Of a stretch of DNA of 40,476 bases, positions 1 to 8,700 are shown in pieces (position 1 is the stretch's first letter; every line of letters begins with the position of its first letter). Below the pieces are notes generated by a model that worked only from the letters and a program-made list of their open reading frames with translations, made no database searches and was not told the DNA's origin. This DNA is from Bacteroidota bacterium (lineage in GTDB: Bacteria; Bacteroidota; Bacteroidia; Cytophagales; Cyclobacteriaceae): positions 1 through 40,476 of the forward strand of contig JAEZGH010000146.1 of NCBI GenBank assembly GCA_023417065.1, given 5' to 3'. A program made the translations under genes and the position numbers.

Positions 1-9
1 ATCTTATAC

Positions 10-53
10 TCATCCTCCGTTCATCCTCCGTTCATCCTCCGTTCATCCTCCGT
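10..53. repeat. Four tandem copies of an 11-bp unit
   Basis: Four perfect head-to-tail copies of TCATCCTCCGT lie at 10-20, 21-31, 32-42 and 43-53. They sit downstream (3' side) of the leftward DoxX-like gene, close to the window edge, so the array may extend no further left but its flank is not visible. The 11-bp period is close to one helical turn. No function can be assigned; copy number could vary between strains by slippage. Confidence 0.9.
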
Positions 54-121
54 TTATAGTTTACGGGTTTCCCAATTCGACAAGGGGACTCGGAGGGCAA
101 ACAGGAAACCGGGAACTGGCA

Positions 122-568
122 TCACGAAACCTGAACTTCCCTCCTGCGCTTTGCGTCGAGTGAAAAGTTTCCCGCGCCGAAGACCATCATCACCAAAAGG
201 CCAGTAAGTACGGCGATGGATGCCCATAACTCCATATGCTGCCCCAGTGCTATGTAACCCTTCGGATAATTCACCATAAAAACGGCACCAATAAGAATAG
301 GAAGCTGGATCAGCGAAACGATTCGCGTATACAAGCCAAAAGCGATCAATGGTCCACCAAGTACGTGGGCAAACACGATGTAATGGGCGAGATATGCGCC
401 GGCGAAATAGGCATTGATGCCATGCGCAGTCATCTTCAATTCATTAAGGTTCATCACAAAATAGAGTCCCTTATAAGTAATGAACAGGCCGAGAGCAATC
501 CTGATGAAGTCCAGAAATGCAGGGCGATGATCGTTGCCCCACCTTTCAATGTCTGTTATAACACTCAT
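122..568 (-). CDS. DoxX-like integral membrane protein
   Basis: A protein of 148 residues when started at the ATG at 568. A longer reading exists upstream, but its extra 42 residues are Cys/Pro-rich and look non-coding. Roughly four hydrophobic segments are visible (around residues 14-36, 52-74, 80-100 and 113-135), separated by short loops, and the chain ends in a basic tail. The pattern of a small four-helix protein with a conserved glycine-rich second half fits the DoxX/DoxD-like family. Members sit in the inner membrane, and some are linked to redox or thiol-stress functions, but this protein's reaction is unknown. It is divergent from the SusC gene across a 336-bp gap. Family assignment is moderately sure; function is not. 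Confidence 0.75.
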   Translation of the reverse strand: MSVITDIERWGNDHRPAFLDFIRIALGLFITYKGLYFVMNLNELKMTAHGINAYFAGAYLAHYIVFAHVLGGPLIAFGLYTRIVSLIQLPILIGAVFMVNYPKGYIALGQHMELWASIAVLTGLLVMMVFGAGNFSLDAKRRREVQVS

Positions 569-904
569 GGCTGATGTAGTTTGATGAATACAAAGTTTAC
601 AAAATAGAGGGGCGAACATCAAGCAGGGAGGCAGGGCTGGCATGTTCGGTGCCGGTTGCCAGTTGCCAGACCGACAGATCGTTGAGTATGACACAAACGG
701 ACGGCTATTAAGGTAATTGAAGTTTAATCACCATGTTTAAAAATCATCGGCGGTCGTTATTGGAAGCTACAGCCGCCAACGTTTGAAATCTTTATGAAAT
801 CGGTACCGGTAAAGTTTGTAAATTTCAGTTGGTAGTGTGCGTTGGGAGAACTGAACCAGTTAAGCAGAACATTTTAATCCTTTCCATAAACTAAACCGTA
901 AGTT
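569..904. other. Divergent intergenic region between DoxX-like gene and susC
   Basis: This 336-bp gap should carry promoters for both flanking genes. I see no clean TAnnTTTG -7 element on either strand; the nearest is TAAAGTTTG at 820-828, which has one base too many in the spacer. A short GGTTGCCAGTTGCC tract at about 653-666 resembles other short tracts in non-coding parts of this window. No coding region or RNA gene is evident. Confidence 0.4.
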
Positions 905-3900
905 ATGAAGTATCTCTACCTATTGTTCAGTGGGCTAATGCTGCTGCATGTATCCATGGTTCCGCTCAGCGGCGCCTATGCTTCGGATGCATCGGCCTCA
1001 ACGGCCAATCGCGCGCGTGACGCTGTCACGATCACTGGTGTCGTCACCGATGAAACCGGCTCCCCTTTCCCTGGCGTAAACGTCGTCGTGAAGGGAACAA
1101 CCACGGGTACGACGACAGACGCCAATGGTCGGTATTCTCTGGATGTTCCGGATAACACTACGATCCTCGTCTTTTCATTTGTCGGATATGCAACACAGGA
1201 AGTAAACATCGCCGGACGCACCGTAGTCGATGTTTCCATGGTGCAGGACGTCAGATCCCTCGACGAAGTGGTCGTTACCGCCCTTGGTATCGAGAAATCA
1301 ACGCGAAGCCTCGGTTATGCTACGGCCAAGGTTGACGCCCGTGATCTGACCGTAAACCGGACTCCCAACATCATGAATACCCTCCAGGGAAAAATTGCTG
1401 GTGTTAACATCTCAGCCCTCGGTACTGGTCCCGGCGGAACGTCCAAGATCAGGATCCGCGGTCAGTCCTCTATCACCGGTCAGAATAACCCTCTCATCGT
1501 TATTAACGGTGTGCCGATGGACAACACTAACTTCGGAACCAACCCCAACAACATGGGTGCCGATGGTTCCGTTGGTGTGCGCGGCGGTGGTATTACCGCG
1601 GATGGTGGTGATGGTCTTCAAAGTATCAACCCCGACGACGTCGAAAGCATGACCGTACTGAAAGGTGCTGCCGCTGCAGCGCTCTACGGATCACGCGCGA
1701 AGGACGGCGTTATCATGATCACGACGAAAAGCAAAGGCGACGCACGTGGTATCGGGGTAACGTATAACCTCAACTATACCAACGACACTCCGCTTGATTT
1801 CACCGACTACCAGTATGAATATGGTCAGGGTGAAAACGGTGTTCGACCTACATCACCAAACCCAACCTCAGGACAGTGGTCTTTCGGTGAGCGTTTCGCA
1901 CCCGGTATGACGCAGACCCTATTCGACGGTGTGGAAGTGCCTTATGTACCTGCACGCAATCGGATCAGGGATTTCTACCGCAACGGACAAACTACGACGC
2001 ATACCGTCGGCCTCTCGTCACTTGGCGATAAAGGAGGATTCAACATGTCTATTGCCGATCTGTCGAGTAAAGGGATTACTCCCAACAACTCCTTTAACAG
2101 AAAGACAATCAACGTAGGATTTGACTACTCCCTCTCTGAAAAACTGGGATTGAAGGGTAACATCAATTACTCGAATGAGCGGAACCGTAACCCTCCTAAC
2201 GTCGGAAACCAGGATAATACGATTCCTGTAGCGCTGTACTCCATGGCGAACTCTATGCCGCTGTGGCTACTCGACCAGAAGAAGTATAACGCCAATGGCG
2301 ACGAGTACATCTTCTCGCGCTTCATGAACCGTACTAACCCGTATTTCACCCTTGCAGAGCAGTTCAACGACATACGAAGAGACCGCATCTTCGGTAACAT
2401 CTCTCTACGTTACGATCTTCTCCCCTGGCTTTTCGTTCAAGGTCGTGTAGGTCAGGATTATTGGTCTCGTGACCAGTCGTACAACAACTTCCCTACTGGG
2501 CAGGCATCACGCGCAGCAGCGCCCGCAGGCTTTGTAAACGGTCAGTTTACACAGGAAGCACGTCGCTTCAGAGAAGTAAATGCTGACTTCCTCGTTGGCG
2601 CAAACCGCACTTACGGTAAATTCGGTGTGAACCTCACACTCGGAGGTAACCACATGTACAGAAGATCTGATCTGAACAGTGTTCAGGTGACCGACTTCGT
2701 GGTACGTGATCTGTACACCGTACAGAACGGACGGGTAAAAGATCCTATTTACGATCTCGTCGAGCGCGGTGTAAACTCACTCTATGGGTCATTGGATCTT
2801 TCTTTCCAGCAAACACTCTTCCTCAGTGCAACACTGCGTAACGACTGGTTCTCTACGCTCTCTCCTGAAAACAGAAGCATTCAATATCCGTCAGTCTCTC
2901 TTGGTTATGTATTCACAGAATCATTTGAAGGACCGTCATGGTTGAACTTCGGAAAGCTCCGCGCAGCATATGCTGAAGTTGGTAGCGACGGCGACGTGGC
3001 TCCTTACTCAAACCTGCTGTTCTATTCAATTAACAACAACCTGTTCCCTAACCCGAATGGTGCTGCGCAACCTGTCGGTGGCCCGCTCGGAAATACGATC
3101 CCTAACCCGGGTCTGCTTCCTATGTCAGTTTCAGAGGCTGAAATCGGACTTGAACTGCGGTTGTTCAATGAACGCGTAGGTATTGACGTAGCAGCATACC
3201 AAAAAACAACTACCGATCAGATCGTACAAGCACAGGTATCAGATGCTTCCGGTTACATCGATACGCGCATCAACAGTGGTGAAAGCCGCAACCGTGGAGT
3301 TGAATTGATGGTTAACCTCGTTCCGGTAGAAACCGCCAACTTCAGCTGGAACTTCACGTTTAACGGTGCCTACAACATCACTCGCGTGATCAGTCTCCTT
3401 ACTGACACGCCGGGTGAACGAATCACGGTGGGTACCCACATGTTCAACGGTGAACTCCGCCATATCGTAGGCGAAGAGCTGGGACAGATCGCCGGCTTCG
3501 GATACCTCCGCGACGATCAGGGCCGCATCATTTACGGAGCAAACGGAATTCCGTTGGCGACTCCGGCCATGATCAATTTCGGAAGTGGTCTTCCCAAGTG
3601 GGTAGGTGGTTTCACCAACTCTTTCTCCTACAAAGGAGTCACTGCTTCGTTCCTGATTGATTTCAAACTTGGCAATAAGGTTCTTTCCGGAACCAACTTC
3701 AACGCATATCGTCACGGATTGCACAAAGAAACACTTGTAGGACGTGAGGATGGCGTAATTGGCGAAGGTGTGAACGAAGAAGGTCAGCCTAATACCGTAA
3801 AAGTTTTCCCCGTGCAGCCTTACTACGAAGTTGTACGTTCTAAGGGACTCGTGGAACCTGTAGTTTACAACGGAGGCTACTGGAAACTGCGTCAGATCAC

Positions 3901-4117
3901 GGTAGGGTATGACTTCAGCAAGTACCTTCCTTCCAACTGGCCGATTCGTGGTGTTCGGTTGGACCTCGTGGCTAACAACGTCGCCATGCTCAAGAAATGG
4001 ATGCCTAACATCGACCCGGAGTCATTCGGATACTCGTCTGACAACCTCGTCGGTATGGAATCTACAGGTGTACCTACGACACGGAGCATTGGATTCAACC
4101 TTAACGTAAAACTTTAA
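905..4117 (+). CDS. susC-like: SusC/RagA-family TonB-linked outer membrane transporter
   Basis: A 1070-residue outer membrane beta-barrel importer. The start has a Sec signal peptide (about residues 1-26, ending near AYA). A carboxypeptidase-like (CarbopepD_reg/D2) domain follows at about 41-112 (VTGVVTDETGSPFPGVNV). A SLDEVVV segment near 117-124 marks the entry to the TonB-dependent plug. The plug, about 145-275, has the SusC signature around GQNNPLIVINGVP and ends with ALYGSRAKDGVIMITTKS. The remainder, rich in aromatic and Asn residues, is the barrel. SusC proteins form a lidded complex with SusD to import glycans or peptides using TonB energy. The SusD gene follows after 10 bp. No sugar-degrading enzyme, sigma/anti-sigma pair or SusR-like sensor is adjacent, so the substrate cannot be predicted. 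Confidence 0.95.
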   Translation: MKYLYLLFSGLMLLHVSMVPLSGAYASDASASTANRARDAVTITGVVTDETGSPFPGVNVVVKGTTTGTTTDANGRYSLDVPDNTTILVFSFVGYATQEVNIAGRTVVDVSMVQDVRSLDEVVVTALGIEKSTRSLGYATAKVDARDLTVNRTPNIMNTLQGKIAGVNISALGTGPGGTSKIRIRGQSSITGQNNPLIVINGVPMDNTNFGTNPNNMGADGSVGVRGGGITADGGDGLQSINPDDVESMTVLKGAAAAALYGSRAKDGVIMITTKSKGDARGIGVTYNLNYTNDTPLDFTDYQYEYGQGENGVRPTSPNPTSGQWSFGERFAPGMTQTLFDGVEVPYVPARNRIRDFYRNGQTTTHTVGLSSLGDKGGFNMSIADLSSKGITPNNSFNRKTINVGFDYSLSEKLGLKGNINYSNERNRNPPNVGNQDNTIPVALYSMANSMPLWLLDQKKYNANGDEYIFSRFMNRTNPYFTLAEQFNDIRRDRIFGNISLRYDLLPWLFVQGRVGQDYWSRDQSYNNFPTGQASRAAAPAGFVNGQFTQEARRFREVNADFLVGANRTYGKFGVNLTLGGNHMYRRSDLNSVQVTDFVVRDLYTVQNGRVKDPIYDLVERGVNSLYGSLDLSFQQTLFLSATLRNDWFSTLSPENRSIQYPSVSLGYVFTESFEGPSWLNFGKLRAAYAEVGSDGDVAPYSNLLFYSINNNLFPNPNGAAQPVGGPLGNTIPNPGLLPMSVSEAEIGLELRLFNERVGIDVAAYQKTTTDQIVQAQVSDASGYIDTRINSGESRNRGVELMVNLVPVETANFSWNFTFNGAYNITRVISLLTDTPGERITVGTHMFNGELRHIVGEELGQIAGFGYLRDDQGRIIYGANGIPLATPAMINFGSGLPKWVGGFTNSFSYKGVTASFLIDFKLGNKVLSGTNFNAYRHGLHKETLVGREDGVIGEGVNEEGQPNTVKVFPVQPYYEVVRSKGLVEPVVYNGGYWKLRQITVGYDFSKYLPSNWPIRGVRLDLVANNVAMLKKWMPNIDPESFGYSSDNLVGMESTGVPTTRSIGFNLNVKL

Positions 4118-4127
4118 TCGATCAATC

Positions 4128-5657
4128 ATGAAGACATTAAAATATATAACTCTGGTCCTTGTGATTGCTTTGCTCGGTGCCTGCGACAAAGGATATGACG
4201 AGCTAAACACCAGCAAAGTCAATCCGCTCGAGATAGATCCTGCATACCAGCTTAACAACGTGACGCTTAACCTGAACCCGGGAGGCTTCGCCGGTGGTAG
4301 TCAGCTGATCTATGACGTCGGTATTGTTCAACAGATCATTAGTCCCAACACAGGGGTACTGGCAGGTGCCAACCTGAACCAGGACAACCGAAACGCGACT
4401 CAAACGTTGTGGCAGGCGTACTACCGCAACTGTGTACGTAATGCTGTGGATGTAATCAACCGCACCAGTGACGATGCGGATCGTGCCAACCTTTACAACA
4501 TGGCGCGCATCCTCAAGGCGTACGTGTTTATGGTTCTCACAGATGCCTATGGTGACATCCCCTATTTCGATGCCGGAAAAGGATACCTAGATGTCAACTT
4601 CTTCCCCAAGTATGATGCTCAGCAGGACATATACGCCGACATCATTACTGAGCTTACGCAGGCTTCGGCGGCACTCAACCCATCCGGGCGAATTGAAACA
4701 GCCGATGTGTTATACGGCGGTGATATTGCTAAATGGAGAAAGTTCGGCAACTCACTTCTGTTGCGGGCCGGAATGCGCCTGAGCAAGGTAGCACCATCAA
4801 GAGCGTCTGAAGTTGTTTCAGGTATTTCTGCAGACAATCTGATTCTCAGCAATGAAGATAATGCTGTTATTTTCCACGATGCGAACTATCAAAACCAGAT
4901 AGGCATCACGTTGAATGGAACAGAAGCAGCTAACTTCTATCTGGCAGCTCCGTTTGCCAATCACTTGAAAGACACCGGCGACCCGCGTCTCCAATCCATC
5001 GCGATCCGCTACAAGGGCGCAACGTCTGGCCCTGAGCAAGTACCTGCTATCGGAACAACAGATCCTGAGGAACAGGTAGGTATGCCGATGGGCCATGACA
5101 ACAGCACCATTGGCGGGGTGGCCACAGGGTTGGGCCTCGCAAGCTTCTACGACTTCAGCCAGGTTGATCGCCGACGTATGGCGAAGCTTACCGCGCCTTA
5201 TTTCCTTGTGTCAGCGGCTCAGACTAACCTGCTTCTCGCGGAAGCGCGTGAACGCGGCTGGTTCAATCAGGGTACTACTGCTCAATGGTATGAGGCAGGC
5301 ATCCGTGCTCATATGGAGCAGATGGAAATTTTCGATGAAAACTCTGCGGTCGATCCTGACGATGTAGAGGCATACATCTCGAATAATCCTCTCGATGGCG
5401 CAAATGCGCTGAGAGATATAAACACCCAGTACTGGATCGCATCGTTCCTTGCTCCGGCAGAGGCTTTCGCAAACATCCGTCGCAGCGATTTTCCGGCACT
5501 TGCCGTAAACCCCTTCCCAGGACGCGAAGTCGACTTTATCAGAAGACTGACTTATCCTGTTTCCGAAGGTTCAGTGAACGAAGCAAATCTTCAACAGGCT
5601 CTCTCCCGCATGGGGCCTGACCGACTCGACACCCGAGTTTGGTGGGATGTACAGTAG
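4128..5657 (+). CDS. susD-like: SusD/RagB-family surface lipoprotein (SusD-like_2 type)
   Basis: A 509-residue surface-exposed substrate-binding lipoprotein that acts as the lid of the SusC barrel. The signal peptide ends in a lipobox, LLGAC, so Cys19 would be lipidated. Family features include the helix with YRNCVRNAVDVINR (about 98-111), the conserved stretch KAYVFMVLTDAYGDIPYFDAG (about 129-149), and KWRKFGNSLLLRAGMRLS (about 203-220), typical of TPR-like helices in SusD homologues. The length fits the family. It starts 10 bp after susC and is followed by a hairpin terminator, so the two form a two-gene operon. Peptide, glycan or another polymer could be the ligand; nothing here decides it. 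Confidence 0.93.
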   Translation: MKTLKYITLVLVIALLGACDKGYDELNTSKVNPLEIDPAYQLNNVTLNLNPGGFAGGSQLIYDVGIVQQIISPNTGVLAGANLNQDNRNATQTLWQAYYRNCVRNAVDVINRTSDDADRANLYNMARILKAYVFMVLTDAYGDIPYFDAGKGYLDVNFFPKYDAQQDIYADIITELTQASAALNPSGRIETADVLYGGDIAKWRKFGNSLLLRAGMRLSKVAPSRASEVVSGISADNLILSNEDNAVIFHDANYQNQIGITLNGTEAANFYLAAPFANHLKDTGDPRLQSIAIRYKGATSGPEQVPAIGTTDPEEQVGMPMGHDNSTIGGVATGLGLASFYDFSQVDRRRMAKLTAPYFLVSAAQTNLLLAEARERGWFNQGTTAQWYEAGIRAHMEQMEIFDENSAVDPDDVEAYISNNPLDGANALRDINTQYWIASFLAPAEAFANIRRSDFPALAVNPFPGREVDFIRRLTYPVSEGSVNEANLQQALSRMGPDRLDTRVWWDVQ

Positions 5658-5678
5658 GTAGATCTGCGTTTAGTTTGG

Positions 5679-5714
5679 CGAGGGGGGCAGAATTTCTGTT
5701 CCCCTTCGTTTTTT
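5679..5714 (+). terminator. Rho-independent terminator after susD
   Basis: A G-rich left arm (CGAGGGGGGCAG, 5679-5690) pairs imperfectly with a right arm (CTGTTCCCCTTCG, 5696-5708), with G-U pairs and one bulge, followed by a run of T (5709-5714). It lies 21 bp after the susD stop and should end the susCD transcript. Confidence 0.7.
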
Positions 5715-5770
5715 ATAAAGTTTCAAGGTTCAGGGTTCAACGATCACCATTGACCATGCCGGGGAGACAT

Positions 5771-5803
<33 letters not shown>

Positions 5804-5821
5804 TTACTCCCACTCTCAAAC

Positions 5822-7012
5822 TCACCGGGCTTCCTGCTTGGTTGCCGGAATTGCGAAATACTCGTTGACGGTTTCATCAAGCCGCGTACGTATCAGATGA
5901 AAGTTTTCCTCAACTGGCTTCAGGTTCGTAAACCGGCCTATGACACGGCTGCGCCGAAAGAGCACAAAAGTATTCACAGCATCCTGATCAATCCCGAGAA
6001 GTGCAACGTCTGAATCGACATCTGAAAACGAAGGAACAAAGGTCAATGCCACCATCTGCAGCCTGAGCTCCTGTCCTATCCGCTCAAGCTCCAATGTCCG
6101 GTCTTCCTGACTGAATTGCGCTCGATTTCCATAGACAAAATAAACCTTGAGATACTGTGCACGCCTTCTGTTTTCATTTTCCAGAAACAGCAACCACGCC
6201 TTGATTTCCTTCCAGTCGGGATTATCGCCGACGAAATAAAGGATACCATGATACCACCCATACTTACACACCGGACACGTTCGTGTTCCTTTGTCCGGTC
6301 CCCACGCATGGTACGGGATAAATGATGGCACATCTTCACCCTCATCAACGCCCGCACCCGTTACGCCTCCTGTCTCGACCGGATAGCCGGGAACATTCAG
6401 GCCCAAAAAAATATTACGCTCCCCAACCAGCAGGTCATCTGCCTGAACGAGTCGCAAAACTCCGCTTCCCCCCCTATTCTCCATCGCACGCCGCCTTGCC
6501 GAGGTCAGAAGTTCGTCGACATCAAAGACATAGTCATCGATGTAGTAGTCATCAATGCCTCCGGGTTCTTTCACTGTCACGTGGATATGTGCGGGCTCAT
6601 CGTCTGTGGGATACGCTCCCGGGATAGCCGTATATATGAAGTATTTGCCGAGAGAATCCGTTTTCACCCATCCTCTGATATAGCCATGCGTCTGGCCGCG
6701 TTCATTAGGTGGCATGCTCCTGCTTTCGGAGGGCTTGTGAATATATCGCCCGTCGGCATTCGTGTGGTAGTAATACAACACAACACCGGGTGCTGGCGTT
6801 TTGCCATCGCGCTCATAAACTATACCTGTCAAAAGAATCTTGCGACCTTCCTCGAACCATGCCGCGCTTGTATCCGTAGCATCCAATGTTTTCGTTAGAG
6901 GTGAATACACGGATTCATTGCCAGCGCCTCTGCTGCCATTTCGCTGACCCTGACAAGCGCATAGCGAAACACCCACAAACAGTAGCGATAATATTCCGGA
7001 GCGATTAATCAT
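5822..7012 (-). CDS. Lipoprotein: intradiol-dioxygenase-like domain fused to a CPVC thioredoxin-like domain
   Basis: The start at 7012 gives 396 residues beginning with a lipoprotein signal (MINRSGILSLL, lipobox ending LCAC, Cys20). Residues about 55-215 match the intradiol ring-cleavage dioxygenase fold. Expected non-haem Fe(III) ligands are present: a Tyr in GRYIHK, the Tyr in PGAYP and both His in PAHIH. The second half, about 225-380, begins with a TCPVCKYG motif and continues with alternating hydrophobic strands (LKVYFVYGN, NTFVLFRRSRVIGRF), resembling a thioredoxin/redoxin-like fold. That second assignment is tentative. Catechol-type cleavage is the known activity of the first domain's family, but secreted lipoprotein members are poorly characterised. 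It lies 31 bp downstream of a shorter paralogue and is probably co-transcribed with it. Confidence 0.8.
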   Translation of the reverse strand: MINRSGILSLLFVGVSLCACQGQRNGSRGAGNESVYSPLTKTLDATDTSAAWFEEGRKILLTGIVYERDGKTPAPGVVLYYYHTNADGRYIHKPSESRSMPPNERGQTHGYIRGWVKTDSLGKYFIYTAIPGAYPTDDEPAHIHVTVKEPGGIDDYYIDDYVFDVDELLTSARRRAMENRGGSGVLRLVQADDLLVGERNIFLGLNVPGYPVETGGVTGAGVDEGEDVPSFIPYHAWGPDKGTRTCPVCKYGWYHGILYFVGDNPDWKEIKAWLLFLENENRRRAQYLKVYFVYGNRAQFSQEDRTLELERIGQELRLQMVALTFVPSFSDVDSDVALLGIDQDAVNTFVLFRRSRVIGRFTNLKPVEENFHLIRTRLDETVNEYFAIPATKQEAR

Positions 7013-7043
7013 CTTATATTGAATTCTCAGGTTGCAAGTCACA

Positions 7044-7679
7044 TTACTCACTATAGCCTTTCACATTCCGTCCCAGGATAAGATCGCGTTCGCCAACGAG
7101 CAGATTTCCTTCCCTTCGCAGTTGCAGAATCCCCGACGTTCCGCCTACCGGTGCCTTCACCTCCCTTTGTGCAGGCGTGATAAGCGAGTCACCTTCAAAA
7201 AGAAATTCATCCACCCAATAGTACTTTCCCTCGGGCTCCAGGATTACGGGGTGAATGTGCGCCGCGTCCTTGCGTCCCGGATATGCGCCAGGTTTCGAGG
7301 TATAAAACGTATAACGCCCGTCAACACCCGTTTTTATCCAGCCGCGTATGTAGCCGTGCATCCGCGACCAATCTTTTTCAGTGCCGCGCTTTGGATAGAT
7401 CCCCCCGCCGTTTGTGTGGTATACATACAAGATTACGTTTTCTGCCGGAGTGACCCCGTCGGGCTTATAGATCACACCCGTGACCTTGATTTTAGTATCT
7501 GCTGATTCATATTCCGGGAGGGTATCCACCGGATTCAAGAGTCTTCCGCCATATTCGAAGACCGCCTCACAGCCTTCGCAGACACCTACAAGTTGGTAAC
7601 GATCGGGCTGCGCACACGAAGCGTTGGCCAGGAGAAACACTAATGCTACAAGTGAACAAAATAATTGTCTTCCATTCAT
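7044..7679 (-). CDS. Secreted intradiol-dioxygenase-like protein
   Basis: A 211-residue exported protein. Residues 1-21 form a signal peptide; Cys22 follows NAS, so lipidation is possible but the lipobox is weak. A CEGCEAVFE motif follows at about 34-42. The intradiol dioxygenase-like core runs from about 65 to 208. The four expected iron ligands can be placed: Tyr in GGIYPKR, Tyr in PGAYP, and the two His of AAHIH. The chain is shorter than catabolic protocatechuate dioxygenases and lacks their partner subunit, so a role in aromatic catabolism is not assured. It is closely similar to the first domain of the downstream gene (both contain MHGYIRGW or HGYIRGW and LLVGER), pointing to tandem duplication. 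Confidence 0.83.
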   Translation of the reverse strand: MNGRQLFCSLVALVFLLANASCAQPDRYQLVGVCEGCEAVFEYGGRLLNPVDTLPEYESADTKIKVTGVIYKPDGVTPAENVILYVYHTNGGGIYPKRGTEKDWSRMHGYIRGWIKTGVDGRYTFYTSKPGAYPGRKDAAHIHPVILEPEGKYYWVDEFLFEGDSLITPAQREVKAPVGGTSGILQLRREGNLLVGERDLILGRNVKGYSE

Positions 7680-7767
7680 AACAGGACTTTTCGGCGAATA
7701 ACGCGAACCTTTGCCTGCATGGGAAGTCCCGTTTAGCTAAGCTGAGTGAAGCAGATGCCAGGATGAG

Positions 7768-8688
7768 TTACCCGAGAACCGCTCGAAATGAAGAATAGTA
7801 ATTACGGCTCATGCGAACCACATCCCCGTTCTTTAGGGTAATATCATAATCGCCGTTAGCGCGGGATGTAAGGTGCCGGACAAACTCCCGGTTTACAATA
7901 GTTGAACGGTGTATGCGAACAAACTGGTCGCCCAGGCTGGCTTCCATTTCCCTGAGCGTACTGCTATGCAGATAACTTCCAGACGCAGTGTGAATGCTGA
8001 TATAAGGCCGGTCAGACTGAACATACATGATCTCTCTGACCGCAATGGGTATACGTTTGTTTTGAACAGACACGGTAATGAAATCGACCGGTTTGTCAGG
8101 CACCCGGACTGCCTCGTCATCGGACCGCGTCTTTGGTTTTCGATTGAGGCGAAACGCAACTCCTAAGGCAGCTGCATAAAAAAACATCGTCAGATAGAAA
8201 TGCTCAGATGCAAAGTAATGAAACGGCGTTCTGAAGGGAAATGCGTCGTAAAAAGGCAGCCGCGACACGAGGGCAATAATTCCAGCGGTGAGAACCGTAT
8301 GAACGACGCTGAGCACGACGACGGCGAGCGCGCCCGTCAGCCAGTGCCTTTGCCCCAACACTGCACCGACAGGAGTTCGGTGGGAAAGGATGGCAATCAC
8401 TGCAGGAATGAACAATATCCAATACGTTTTGAACAACAGCGACTCGGAAAGGTATCCCCTGTAATTATTGAAATGCGCGTGCAGGAAGTCCTGACCTGTT
8501 TGAAGCAGTGCGACACTCACAAAGAACGCCGCGATGAACCAGTATACGTTTTTCTTTTGAGGGGCAATGCTCTGCCAAAGCCCACCCCACGAGAGATTCA
8601 CTTCAAGATTTCGGTGAAAATTCATAGCTATTCGAGCGTTAAAACCAGGCATTTCCGGAAAAGACGCCGCCCCAGCGTTAATGGTCAC
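7768..8688 (-). CDS. Membrane-anchored LytTR-family transcriptional regulator
   Basis: A 306-residue protein, or 285 residues if started at the internal ATG at 8625; the sequence does not decide. Four membrane segments are visible at about 48-65, 87-102, 116-141 and 159-180. A basic linker leads to a LytTR DNA-binding domain at about 205-303, recognised by IMYVQSDRPYISIHT, the LREMEASLG segment and the FVRIHRSTIVNREFV motif. There is no receiver domain, so it is not a conventional response regulator; membrane-linked LytTR proteins are known in several phyla, some paired with small inhibitory membrane proteins. It starts 12 bp after the stop of map and is probably co-transcribed. Its targets are unknown; the dioxygenase-like pair downstream is the nearest candidate. 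Confidence 0.88.
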   Translation of the reverse strand: MTINAGAASFPEMPGFNARIAMNFHRNLEVNLSWGGLWQSIAPQKKNVYWFIAAFFVSVALLQTGQDFLHAHFNNYRGYLSESLLFKTYWILFIPAVIAILSHRTPVGAVLGQRHWLTGALAVVVLSVVHTVLTAGIIALVSRLPFYDAFPFRTPFHYFASEHFYLTMFFYAAALGVAFRLNRKPKTRSDDEAVRVPDKPVDFITVSVQNKRIPIAVREIMYVQSDRPYISIHTASGSYLHSSTLREMEASLGDQFVRIHRSTIVNREFVRHLTSRANGDYDITLKNGDVVRMSRNYYSSFRAVLG

Positions 8689-8700
8689 TGAGGCGGCAGT

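Noticed and set aside
814..836. TAAAGTTTG as promoter -7 element for susC
   Set aside because: The spacer between TA and TTTG is three bases instead of two, and no -33 element lies at a proper distance.
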